Of a DNA stretch of 64,000 nucleotides, positions 53,077 through 60,706 are shown piece by piece. Both the position numbers and the translations under genes were made by a program. The DNA comes from Rossellomorea aquimaris (GTDB lineage: Bacteria > Bacillota > Bacilli > Bacillales > Bacillaceae_B): contig NZ_JXZC01000003.1 of NCBI RefSeq assembly GCF_000935355.1, positions 186,001 to 250,000 on the forward strand. Direction: 5' to 3'. Within the stretch, counting starts at the first letter, position 1. Each line of letters starts with the position of its first letter. The notes under the pieces were generated by a model. It had not been told where the DNA came from. It did not search any database and saw nothing but the letters and a program-made list of their open reading frames with translations.

Positions 53077-53700
53077 ATGAATATACAAGTTGCGCTTGAC
53101 CGCCTGACCAGGGAAGAATGCTTTCAGATTTTGGAGAAGACGGGTCCTTATGTGGACTGGATCGAAGTAGGAACGGGTGTTATTAAGGAATATGGAATGC
53201 CAATCATCCGGGAAATCCGCGAGAGGTATCCCGATCAAATCATCGTCGCGGACATGAAAACATGCGATGCCGGTATACACGAGGCTATCCAGGCTTTTGA
53301 TGCCGGGGCGGATATTACGACTGTCATGGCGTTCTCTGCAGACAAGACGATCAAGGATACTCTCGAGGTGGCAGAGAAGCATGGCAAGAGAGTCATGATT
53401 GATTTACTAGGAGTATCGGAGAATAAGAGAGTCCAAGAAATACAGGAGCTTGGTGTTTCCCTTGTCAGCCTGCATATTGGGAAGGACATGCAGGAAACGG
53501 GGGCAGGCACTGACAATCTGTTTCATCTGATCCAGGGAATCAGCGGACTCGAGACGGCTGTTGCCGGGGGCATCACCCTAGAGACACTGCCATCCATTGT
53601 TGAAAAGAGGCCTGATACGGTCATTATTGGCAGCGCTATCACGAAAGCGACCGACCCGGCAGAGGCTGCAAGGGCGATGAAAGGACTGATCAGGAAATGA
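53077..53700 (+). CDS. hxlA: 3-hexulose-6-phosphate synthase-like protein
   Basis: A 207-residue TIM-barrel protein of the OMP-decarboxylase group. IQVALDR at the start, IIVADMKTCDAG (metal-binding D-x-K-x-x-D, about 60-71) and the C-terminal phosphate loop AVAGGI and IIGSAIT match HPS/KGPDC enzymes. HPS joins formaldehyde and ribulose 5-phosphate or runs in reverse. The isomerase partner overlaps its stop. Finding the pair in a KDG operon rather than beside hxlR is unusual, so the true substrate may be another 3-keto sugar phosphate. Confidence 0.85.
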   Translation: MNIQVALDRLTREECFQILEKTGPYVDWIEVGTGVIKEYGMPIIREIRERYPDQIIVADMKTCDAGIHEAIQAFDAGADITTVMAFSADKTIKDTLEVAEKHGKRVMIDLLGVSENKRVQEIQELGVSLVSLHIGKDMQETGAGTDNLFHLIQGISGLETAVAGGITLETLPSIVEKRPDTVIIGSAITKATDPAEAARAMKGLIRK

Positions 53701-54245
53701 AATCTATCATCACGACGGTAGCCGAAGAAATCTCAGAAGTTTTATCAAAAGTGAATGAAGAAGAGGCAATACATCTATCCCAGCAATTGAAAACAGCCAA
53801 TCGGATTTTCGTCTATGGTGAAGGACGTTCCGGTTTGATGGGGAAAGCATTTGCGATGCGTCTGATGCACGGTGGCTTTCAGGTCTACGTCATCGGGGAA
53901 ACGATCACACCGAGCATGGACGAAGGGGATTTACTTATCGCGATTTCGGGATCAGGCTCAACAGGGGCGATTGTCCAATTTGCCTCAAAGGCGAAAGAAG
54001 TTGGGGCGAGTGTGTTCCTCGTGACAACGAATAGGGAATCCAAGCTTGCGGCGATCAGTGACGGGATCTTGGGTATACCTGCAGCAACGAAGTACCGGAG
54101 AACGGAGGAACCGGAAACGATTCAGCCACTTGGGAATCAGTTCGATCAGTCCGTCCATCTAGTGTTAGACGCGGTCATCATAGGTACCTTGGAGCAGGGA
54201 GAAACGAACGAAGCCATGGCCAAACGGCATGCGAATATAGAATGA
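53697..54245 (+). CDS. hxlB: 6-phospho-3-hexuloisomerase-like SIS protein
   Basis: A 182-residue single-SIS-domain isomerase. VYGEGRSGLMGKAFAMRLMH (about 39-58) and LLIAISGSGSTGAIV (about 78-92) are the phosphosugar-binding loops, and the C-terminal EPETIQPLGNQFDQ contains the usual catalytic Glu region. It would convert hexulose 6-phosphate to fructose 6-phosphate. It overlaps hxlA by four bases (ATGA). Confidence 0.87.
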   Translation: MKSIITTVAEEISEVLSKVNEEEAIHLSQQLKTANRIFVYGEGRSGLMGKAFAMRLMHGGFQVYVIGETITPSMDEGDLLIAISGSGSTGAIVQFASKAKEVGASVFLVTTNRESKLAAISDGILGIPAATKYRRTEEPETIQPLGNQFDQSVHLVLDAVIIGTLEQGETNEAMAKRHANIE

Positions 54246-54261
54246 AGGGTGAGGTTAGACA

Positions 54262-54912
54262 GTGAACCCAGTAGAGTTTATCAAAGAAGAAGTCCTTGTG
54301 GCCGTCATCCGGGAAGCTACTCCACAAACGATTCTGCCGATTGCAGAAGCTTTGTATGAGGGTGGAGTGAAAGTACTTGAAATCACGGCTGAGACACCGA
54401 AGTTTACAAGATTGATTGAAATCGTAAGAGAGGAAATGGGCGGTCGTGTCCTGACCGGAGCAGGGACCGTCCTCGATCCGGAAACAGCAAGGGACGCTAT
54501 CATGGCGGGAAGTGAGTTCATCGTTTCACCTTCTTTCAACCCGGAGACGGTGAAGATGACGAAGCGCTACGGGATCCCGAGTATACCGGGAGCCCTGACG
54601 CCGACGGAAATCCTGACGGCATTTGAGCTCGGGGCAGACATGATCAAGGTCTTTCCGGCAAACACATTTGGACCAGGCTATGTGAAAAGCATTCACGGTC
54701 CTTTCCCGTCTATCCCGTTAATGGTGACCGGGGGGATCAATATGGATAATCTCGCAGAGTATCTAGAGGCAGGGGCCCTGGCAGTGGGTCTCGGAGGAAA
54801 TCTGGTCAATCCGAAGCAGTTGCAACATGCGGAAGATTATCAGCGCTTGACACAGAAAGCGCGTGAATACACGCAAATCGTTCAGAAGGTAAAGGCAGTT
54901 CAAACCATTTAA
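54262..54912 (+). CDS. kdgA: KDPG/KHG aldolase
   Basis: A 216-residue class I aldolase. The active-site Glu is in VLEITAETP (about 38-46), the TGAGTVLDPE motif is near 72, and the Schiff-base Lys is in DMIKVFPANTFG (about 132). It cleaves 2-keto-3-deoxy-6-phosphogluconate to pyruvate and glyceraldehyde 3-phosphate, completing the KdgK route. GTG start at 54262 after GAAGGGTGAGG. Confidence 0.92.
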   Translation: MNPVEFIKEEVLVAVIREATPQTILPIAEALYEGGVKVLEITAETPKFTRLIEIVREEMGGRVLTGAGTVLDPETARDAIMAGSEFIVSPSFNPETVKMTKRYGIPSIPGALTPTEILTAFELGADMIKVFPANTFGPGYVKSIHGPFPSIPLMVTGGINMDNLAEYLEAGALAVGLGGNLVNPKQLQHAEDYQRLTQKAREYTQIVQKVKAVQTI

Positions 54913-54934
54913 TCATAACAAGGGGGAACTAAGG

Positions 54935-55960
54935 ATGAAGAAATTTTTCTCAATATCATTTGTATTATTGTTGGCTCTTTCCGGTATTCTGGCTGGATGT
55001 GGAAGTGACGAAGCATCAGGGGGAGAAGCAGGTAAGAAAATCAAGATCGTAGCGGCACATAACCAGACATCACCGGACAATCCATATCAAACAGGACTTT
55101 TGAAGTTCAAGGAAGTCGCTGAAAGCAAGTCAGACGGTGATATCGAAGTGGAAGTGCACGCAGGGACCATTGGAACGGAAGAATCTGAACTGGTTGAAAA
55201 GCTGAAGCTTGGCGGCGCGGATGTGGTCCTTGTTTCACCTGGTTTCATGACTCAGACGGGAATCAAGGAAATCGACCTTCTGGCACTGCCATACCTTTTT
55301 GACAGTTACGATCATTGGGAAAAAACGGTTGACGGAGAAGTTGGGGAAGAAATGGCGAAATTGATCAACGATAAATCAAATAATGATTTCAAATTGATCG
55401 GGTACTGGTCTGCCGGCGTAAGACATTATTACGGGAAAAAGCCACTTGAAAAGATGGAAGACCTCAAGGGAATGACGTTCAGAACGCAGACTTCAGGTGT
55501 AGTTGCGGACTATTGGAAGAAAGTCGGAGCGATCCCGACATCAATTGCATGGGGAGAACTGTATCAGGCCCTTCAGCAAAATGTCGTCGATTCAGCTGAA
55601 AACTCGTATCCGTACTTCATCCAGCAAAACCATCACAAAACGAAAAACGGGAAATATATCACCGAAACAGCGCATGATTACACCACTCGTTTCCTATTGG
55701 TAAACGGTAAGAAGTTCGATTCGTATTCAAAGGAACAACAGGATACCATCATCGAAGCAGCCAAGGCATCTGTTGAAGCAGAAAGAGAAGCCGTGTATGC
55801 CCAGGAAGATGAGTACAAACAGAAAGCGATCGATGAAGGGGCGGAAGTAAACGAAATCGACCGCGAAGCATTTATCAAACTGGCAGAGCCTCTTCAAGAA
55901 AAAGCAGCAAAGGAAATGGGAGCGGAAGATCTTCTTGAAAAGGTCAAAAAACTTAAGTAA
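54935..55960 (+). CDS. dctP: TRAP transporter solute-binding lipoprotein DctP
   Basis: A 341-residue DctP-family protein. The signal peptide ends in a lipobox (SGILAGCGSDE, Cys about 22), so it is anchored to the membrane. The body has GADVVLVSPGFM and the typical substrate-carboxylate arginine in GMTFRTQTSG (about 180), plus WGELYQALQQNVVDSAEN. It binds an organic or sugar acid for the DctQM permease. AAGGGGGAACTAAGG precedes the ATG. Confidence 0.93.
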   Translation: MKKFFSISFVLLLALSGILAGCGSDEASGGEAGKKIKIVAAHNQTSPDNPYQTGLLKFKEVAESKSDGDIEVEVHAGTIGTEESELVEKLKLGGADVVLVSPGFMTQTGIKEIDLLALPYLFDSYDHWEKTVDGEVGEEMAKLINDKSNNDFKLIGYWSAGVRHYYGKKPLEKMEDLKGMTFRTQTSGVVADYWKKVGAIPTSIAWGELYQALQQNVVDSAENSYPYFIQQNHHKTKNGKYITETAHDYTTRFLLVNGKKFDSYSKEQQDTIIEAAKASVEAEREAVYAQEDEYKQKAIDEGAEVNEIDREAFIKLAEPLQEKAAKEMGAEDLLEKVKKLK

Positions 55961-56025
55961 AAACGTTCGTTAAAGGGGAGAGATGATCTGTTCTTCCCTT
56001 TAATTTTGAAAGGGGGAAGACGATC

Positions 56026-56505
56026 ATGATGATTAAGGCGCTTGAAAAAATCCAGATGACCATCGGTGCTATTTTCTTAGTGATCTTTTTTGCAGCCATC
56101 ATGGTTCAAATCGTTACCAGACATTTGGGTATATCTGTCATATGGACAGAGGAAGTGGCCAACTACTCGTTCATTTGGTCTGTGTTTATGGGGGCTTCCG
56201 TTATGGTGAGCAAACGGGAACATTTCAGCTTCGACTTCCTTATAGGGAAGTTGGAAGGAAAATCGAAAGTATCCTTGATGATCGTGATTGATGCAGTCAT
56301 CTTATTATTCTCATTTGCCTTGTTCTACTATGGAATTGAAGCAGTACAGAACTTCTGGAACTACAACTGGACGTCCATTCCTGACTTGAAGATGGGTTAC
56401 GTCTGGATTTCCATCCCAATCATGGGGGCGACCATGATGATTTACTCTGGGAGTCAATTAATCAACAATATCAAAGCGCTTAAAGGAAAGGGGGCACAGG
56501 CATGA
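56026..56505 (+). CDS. dctQ: TRAP transporter small permease DctQ
   Basis: A 159-residue protein with four membrane spans and the DctQ signature VIWTEEVANYSFIWSVFMGA (about 46-65). It forms the permease with the large subunit, whose gene overlaps its stop by four bases. The start is ATG ATG after GGGGGAAGACGATC. Confidence 0.92.
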   Translation: MMIKALEKIQMTIGAIFLVIFFAAIMVQIVTRHLGISVIWTEEVANYSFIWSVFMGASVMVSKREHFSFDFLIGKLEGKSKVSLMIVIDAVILLFSFALFYYGIEAVQNFWNYNWTSIPDLKMGYVWISIPIMGATMMIYSGSQLINNIKALKGKGAQA

Positions 56506-57791
56506 TAGGTATAGGATTGGTTGGATTATTTCTCATCCTGATGTTCATCGGTGTACCGATTGCCTTTGTCATCGGTATCATTGCCCTCCTTGGTATTTTC
56601 ACGGTTCCTTATATTCCTGAGGTGACGGTCCCAATGAAGATGCTGAATGGAATCGACTCGTTCGTCCTGCTTGCCGTGCCGCTATTCATCCTGGCAGCCA
56701 ACTTGATGAACCACGGAAAGATTTCACAAAAGCTGATTGATCTTTCATTGACGATGGTCGGTCACATCAGAGGGGGCCTTGCCCACGCGAACATCTTGGT
56801 TTCGATGATATTTGCAGGGGTGTCGGGAGCCGCACAGGCTGATACGGCGGGGGTCGGGAAAATCCTGATTCCAAACATGAAGAAGCAGGGATATGACACG
56901 GAAACGGCAGTTGGCGTGACGGCAGCGTCTTCTACGATTGGTGTCATCATCCCCCCTAGTATTCCGATGATCATCTTTGCGGGATTGACGAATGCTTCTG
57001 TGGGTGCTCTATTCCTCGGGGGAATCGTTCCCGGCGTCCTGATCGGGCTCGGCATGATGCTCTTCATTTATATCATGGCTTTGAAAAGGGGATATCCGAG
57101 ATCGAAAAGGGCAACATTCAGCCAATTCTTTAAGCTGGTGTACGAAACGGTACCAGCTCTGGTCACGCCAATCATCATTATCGGTGGGATCATCTCAGGG
57201 TTCTTCACCCCGACTGAAGCAGCCGCCGTTGCTTGCTTGTACACATTTTTGATTTGTATGTTTTTCTATAAAACATTGAAACTATCGGATCTTCCAAAGA
57301 TTATCAAAGATACACTGGCCCTGAGCTCCCTTTCACTCTTCGCCCTTGCAGCTGCAAGCGCACTGGGTGAACTAATGAGCTATTATCAATTATCGGTCAA
57401 GGCACAGGAGTTTTTCGTGAACAACGTCGGGGCAGAGTGGGTATTCATCCTGATCATCATCGTATTCTTCCTGTTCGTCGGTACGTTCATGGATGCGATC
57501 CCAGCCATGATTTTATTCGTCCCGGTCATCTTGCCGACAGCCAATCTGTTCGGAATGGAGCCTGTGCACCTGGGCCTGATCGTGGTTATGACTCTTGCAA
57601 TCGGACTCGTCACACCTCCTTACGGGTTATGTCTCTTGCTGGCTGCTAAAATAGGCAAACTTAGCATCGAGAAGTCTTTCTCTGCCGTCATGCCGTATAT
57701 ATTGATTGTCCTCGTTGTCCTGTTGTTCGTGGCATTTTTACCGGAAGTAGCATTCTATCTTCCTAAATTAATAAACCCAAGCCTATTCTGA
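56502..57791 (+). CDS. dctM: TRAP transporter large permease DctM
   Basis: A 429-residue DctM protein with about 12 spans and the family loops SGAAQADTAGVGKILIP (about 108-124), STIGVIIPPSIPMIIF and GFFTPTEAAAVACLY. It is the ion-coupled translocation channel, working with DctP and DctQ. It ends 49 bases before the cupin gene. Confidence 0.93.
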   Translation: MIGIGLVGLFLILMFIGVPIAFVIGIIALLGIFTVPYIPEVTVPMKMLNGIDSFVLLAVPLFILAANLMNHGKISQKLIDLSLTMVGHIRGGLAHANILVSMIFAGVSGAAQADTAGVGKILIPNMKKQGYDTETAVGVTAASSTIGVIIPPSIPMIIFAGLTNASVGALFLGGIVPGVLIGLGMMLFIYIMALKRGYPRSKRATFSQFFKLVYETVPALVTPIIIIGGIISGFFTPTEAAAVACLYTFLICMFFYKTLKLSDLPKIIKDTLALSSLSLFALAAASALGELMSYYQLSVKAQEFFVNNVGAEWVFILIIIVFFLFVGTFMDAIPAMILFVPVILPTANLFGMEPVHLGLIVVMTLAIGLVTPPYGLCLLLAAKIGKLSIEKSFSAVMPYILIVLVVLLFVAFLPEVAFYLPKLINPSLF

Positions 57792-57840
57792 CGATCCGGC
57801 TTGAGGCTCTGAGTATAGTTGAAAAGGGGAGTGGACAGTA

Positions 57841-58122
57841 ATGGTGAAAAGAGAAGTATTAAGCAGCGAAGGATCCATGATGCTCGTAAAGGTGGAGCTG
57901 GCGGAAGGATTCGTCGGTGATATCGATCAGCATCCCGAAGAACAATTAAGCTTTATTGAGAGAGGGCAAGTGGAGTTTGAAGTCGATGGAAAAAAAAGAA
58001 TCCTGAATAAAGGGGATACGCAGTACATTCCATCGAGCATCCAGCACCGTGTGAAAGTCCTCGAGGAGTGCGTGATTTTGGATATGTTTTCGCCGATTCG
58101 GAAGGATTTACTACAGGGATAA
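57841..58122 (+). CDS. Small cupin-domain protein
   Basis: A 93-residue single cupin. DQHPEEQLSFIERGQVEFEV carries a His/Glu metal site (about 37-56), and GDTQYIPSSIQHRV the second motif with the late His. Such cupins in sugar-acid operons act as isomerases (KdgF-like, opening of 4,5-unsaturated uronates) or sensors. AAAGGGGAGTGGACAGTA precedes the ATG. Last gene of the operon. Confidence 0.85.
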   Translation: MVKREVLSSEGSMMLVKVELAEGFVGDIDQHPEEQLSFIERGQVEFEVDGKKRILNKGDTQYIPSSIQHRVKVLEECVILDMFSPIRKDLLQG

Positions 58123-58238
58123 AAAAGGGCTTCACCCCATAAATTTGGGTGTGAAGCTCTTTTTATTTGTGAGAAAGATTCAAACTGCTTTTCGTCTTTA
58201 GTGTCGAGGTACCAGTCCCATTGGTTTCTCATAGCCAA
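57927..58238 (-). CDS. Possible short minus-strand gene over the operon end
   Basis: A TTG at 58238 has a very good binding site (AGGAGGAAAAACA) and opens a frame whose first 35 codons read MAMRNQWDWYLDTKDEKQF and look coding. The frame then crosses the terminator and runs antisense to the cupin gene, so the true product would be shorter or is frameshifted. Weak. Confidence 0.25.
   Translation of the reverse strand: MAMRNQWDWYLDTKDEKQFESFSQIKRASHPNLWGEALFYPCSKSFRIGENISKITHSSRTFTRCWMLDGMYCVSPLFRILFFPSTSNSTCPLSIKLNCSSGC
58126..58166 (+). terminator. Terminator of the LacI/TRAP operon
   Basis: AAGGGCTTCACCC pairs with GGGTGTGAAGCTCTT around CATAAATTT, followed by TTTTATTTG, immediately after the cupin stop. 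Confidence 0.85.
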
Positions 58239-58341
58239 TGTTTTTCCTCCTGATATTTTGATTTGTTCTATAGATAGCACACTCAATTAGGAAATATAGG
58301 GTATGGGAACGATAAGTTGCGACAATATTTTGGGAATTTAA

Positions 58342-58397
58342 ACCTAATATTAGTACTATATGGATAGTGAGGAAAACTGTAAAAAGGAGGAAACATT
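58342..58397 (+). repeat. Leader copy B, before a lipoprotein remnant
   Basis: This segment matches the leader of the DUF819 gene (42335-42390) in 49 of 56 positions, including an identical TGTAAAAAGGAGGAAAC. Where copy A runs into a TTG start, copy B runs into a stop and a truncated coding sequence. Confidence 0.8.
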
Positions 58398-58399
58398 AA

Positions 58400-58525
58400 G
58401 CAAAAAGTTATCAAGACTCCATGGCCATGTCACCAGAAGCGATACGAGACCAATTAGTTTCTGAATACGGCGAACAGTTCACTCAAGAGGAAGCGGATTA
58501 CGCTATTCAACATTTAACTGAATAA
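58400..58525 (+). pseudogene. C-terminal remnant of an Ltp-family surface lipoprotein
   Basis: After an in-frame TAA the plus strand reads KSYQDSMAMSPEAIRDQLVS and EYGEQFTQEEADYAIQHLTE to a stop at 58523. This is one complete Ltp repeat (the short three-helix domain of host cell surface-exposed lipoproteins, S/T-M-x-M-S-x-x-x-I-x-D-Q-L-x-S-E-Y-G-x-x-F-T). Signal peptide and linker are missing, leaving only a headless domain behind leader copy B. The ATG at 58421 could give 34 residues, but that is unlikely to be functional. Confidence 0.75.
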
Positions 58526-58624
58526 AATCTTAAACATAAGTTAGTGTTTGACCGTTAACATAGTAAAACGTTACCGTTCAAAGGGAGACACTATTTTTTT
58601 ACAAAAAGAGAAACATAAACTTAT

Positions 58625-58676
58625 AAAAGGAAAAAGACGTCGTAGAACATTCAGGACGCTCTTTTTCCTTTTTCTT
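58625..58676 (+). terminator. Strong hairpin in the 58.1-58.9 kb gap
   Basis: AAAAGGAAAAAGA (58625-58637) pairs perfectly with TCTTTTTCCTTTT (58660-58672). Perhaps the old terminator of the lipoprotein gene. Confidence 0.65.
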
Positions 58677-58812
58677 CATACTGTACTTCGGAGGTTTTCT
58701 CTAAGTAATCCCTAAGATAAGCTGCATTTTACTGACAACTCCAAAACCGAACCCGGTAGTATGAATAGGGGCTTTTTATTTTGGACATAGCAGTCACGGC
58801 CATATACACATT

Positions 58813-58843
58813 AAAAAAAGCGAGCTCCATGCTTGCTTTTTTA
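58813..58843. terminator. Hairpin downstream of the SpoIIS cluster
   Basis: AAAAAAAGCGAGC and GCTTGCTTTTTT form a stem around TCCAT, with A and T runs on both sides, so it can stop transcription in both directions: the remnant (plus) and the small minus-strand genes. Confidence 0.65.
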
Positions 58844-58893
58844 TGTTTCATATTCTTTTTAGAATGATTCAATCCTGCTGTCTATCCACTACC

Positions 58894-59022
58894 TTACCCA
58901 AACATCCCTTTAATTGACTTAATGACTTTCAGTGCTTCTTTATTCTTTTTATCTATTTTGGTTTCGCCTTTGAGATGCGTGACTTTTTTGGGGGTTGGTT
59001 TCTTATTGGGGTTCTTGTCCAT
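58894..59022 (-). CDS. 42-residue basic protein next to the SpoIIS module
   Basis: An ATG at 59022 preceded by GACAGGAGGGAAAAAAAC (a consensus binding site) opens a 42-codon frame: MDKNPNKKPTPKKVTHLKGE, then TKIDKKNKEALKVIKSIKG, ending MFG. It is very Lys-rich. It lies on the same strand 119 bases after the SpoIISB-like gene, the position of the second small antitoxin gene (spoIISC) in B. subtilis. I see no clear similarity, so that equivalence is a suggestion only. Confidence 0.6.
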   Translation of the reverse strand: MDKNPNKKPTPKKVTHLKGETKIDKKNKEALKVIKSIKGMFG

Positions 59023-59141
59023 GTTTTTTTCCCTCCTGTCAGGGTTTCATTACTATCCATCTTATTCAGGAGGGGGAAGAAGTATACAACCAAATAAAAA
59101 AGCAGGATGCATGATTGTGCTTCCTGCGCGTCTTGTGACTT

Positions 59142-59327
59142 CTATTGATTGTTGATAAATTGCAGCACCTTTTTATTCAACTGCTGGACATTCCGATACA
59201 TTTTGCTCGTTGATTTCTCAGATAGATGGGTCACTCTGGAAGCAGTGGCTGACACTTTCACCCGCCGGCCGTTTACCGTGATCACTTTGCCTTTTCTTGA
59301 TTCTTTTTCTTTAAATTGCCCGATCAT
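59142..59327 (-). CDS. spoIISB: SpoIISB-like antitoxin
   Basis: A 61-residue basic, unstructured-looking protein: KGKVITVNGRRVKVSATASR, then VTHLSEKSTSKMYRNVQQL. The region VKVSATASRVTHLSEKSTSK parallels the part of B. subtilis SpoIISB that wraps the toxin's cytosolic domain (T-T-S-V-A-S-Y-x-V-S-P-H-T-A). AAAGGGAGGGTTTTAC precedes the ATG. It follows the toxin gene by 53 bases on the same strand. Confidence 0.75.
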   Translation of the reverse strand: MIGQFKEKESRKGKVITVNGRRVKVSATASRVTHLSEKSTSKMYRNVQQLNKKVLQFINNQ

Positions 59328-59380
59328 GTAAAACCCTCCCTTTATGAAGTGGTCTTTCTATCATTATACCACGGTTCGTT

Positions 59381-60211
59381 TTAAAGCGAATAGAAGAGAT
59401 AGATTAAATTGGTGATGTGGATCGCATCTACCTCTAACACATCACCCATTTCCTTTTTTAAGACGATAATGAACTGGTCTGTATTCATAAATACCGGTAC
59501 AAGCATGCTTTCGTCATCAACAAGGGACACGACAGCTGATTGTGCCAGGCTTTCTACATCTTCTTCTTCACTGTTTAAATCAAAATTATTAATGGTCTTG
59601 ATTTGTTCTACTGTCATCCTGATTCCTTCTGTTAAGCGGTAGGCTTCGACAAGCACTTGGATCTCATCAGCAGCCAATCCTCCTATCACGGCCGGATCTA
59701 CATCCTCTGCTGAAAACTCTATATCCCGGACCCGGTGAATCTGCACGTTGAATCCGAACTTCTCGGCATACATAACCAGATAGTTTTTCAACTCTTGTTC
59801 CGTGTAACTTCTTGAGGAAGAGAGAAGCTCATTGTTTTTCTGGATCATTTCAGAGACTGCTTCAACCCGGTAGACCATGGCTTTATGGATCTTGTCATTG
59901 GTCTTGATGATATCTTCCACATAATCGGTGTATTGAAACTCGGCACTCCAAATTTTCATAATGCTCGGAGTAAGAAGAATGGCTAAATCCATAAAAATCA
60001 CGATTGCAGTCAAGGTCAAGATAAACTCCCAATTAGACAATTGGAGTTCATCCATCAACAAGCCGATGGATATCGCTCCTATAAACAATGTATACAGGGT
60101 TTTCCGCAGTGTCCGCAGAGACAAATGATATTTTAATGGTTGAAAAATGAAAAAAACCAAATTCGCCACCGAAAAGACCAACAAAACCGCGATGTAAATT
60201 TTAAACGCCAT
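59381..60211 (-). CDS. spoIISA: SpoIISA-family membrane toxin
   Basis: About 276 residues. Three N-terminal membrane segments (IYIAVLLVFSVANLVFFIF, then about 39-55 and 63-80) include the RTLRKTLYTLFIGAISIGLL region typical of SpoIISA, followed by a cytosolic GAF-like domain (about 95-276) with NDKIHKAMVYRVEAVSEMIQ. SpoIISA damages the membrane and kills unless bound by SpoIISB. The cytosolic part is longer than that of the 248-residue B. subtilis protein. The frame is open from 60250, but ATGGAGGGTAGAT marks the ATG at 60211. Confidence 0.82.
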   Translation of the reverse strand: MAFKIYIAVLLVFSVANLVFFIFQPLKYHLSLRTLRKTLYTLFIGAISIGLLMDELQLSNWEFILTLTAIVIFMDLAILLTPSIMKIWSAEFQYTDYVEDIIKTNDKIHKAMVYRVEAVSEMIQKNNELLSSSRSYTEQELKNYLVMYAEKFGFNVQIHRVRDIEFSAEDVDPAVIGGLAADEIQVLVEAYRLTEGIRMTVEQIKTINNFDLNSEEEDVESLAQSAVVSLVDDESMLVPVFMNTDQFIIVLKKEMGDVLEVDAIHITNLIYLFYSL

Positions 60212-60621
60212 ATCTACCCTCCATTGCTTATATCGTTTCCTGACTAACACTCTATTATTCTAATTTTCATTAAACTTTCTATCTATTTTATCTTACCGGA
60301 AAATAGGTTGATGTTTCCATTTATTTTCCTTGGGTAGTTTGAATCAGCTACAGTCGATGCACCAGAAAAGCAGGTAACGCGGTTTTTTTTCTGAAAAAAG
60401 ACCGGAGTACATGTCCCTGTGGGTTCTCAAGACGGCGAATGAAGTGGAAGTGAAGATCGCGAATCACTAAATTAAAATCATTGATAAAGAAGGGAGCCAC
60501 TATTTATTCAAGAGGCTTCCTTTAATATTGACTCACCCTTATGCATTTCAACATTCATTAATGGTAAGGAGCAGTATCAATGTATACACTATTTTAAATG
60601 TACGAAAATCACTTCTCTCTA
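60212..60621. other. Intergenic region upstream of spoIISA
   Basis: About 400 bases. It holds the presumed spoIISA promoter on the minus strand and a hairpin (AGGGAGCC at 60491 with GGCTTCCT at 60514). A short frame of 19 codons (60404-60463, MSLWVLKTANEVEVKIANH) looks like a possible coding remnant but has no binding site. Nothing else is recognisable. Confidence 0.4.
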
Positions 60622-60658
60622 CAAAAATATCCGGTGCCCTAATGGGTCACCGGATATC
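60622..60658 (-). terminator. Terminator of the zinc lipoprotein gene
   Basis: ATATCCGGTG (60628-60637) pairs with CACCGGATAT (60648-60657); on the minus strand the stem is followed by TTTTTGT. Confidence 0.8.
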
Positions 60659-60706
60659 ATCCTATCGGAATAGATTGTGAATTGTACTCGTCCCAAGAAG
60701 ATGAAA

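Noticed and set aside
57386-57613. Frames opposite dctM
   Set aside because: Shadow frames of a highly conserved membrane protein gene.
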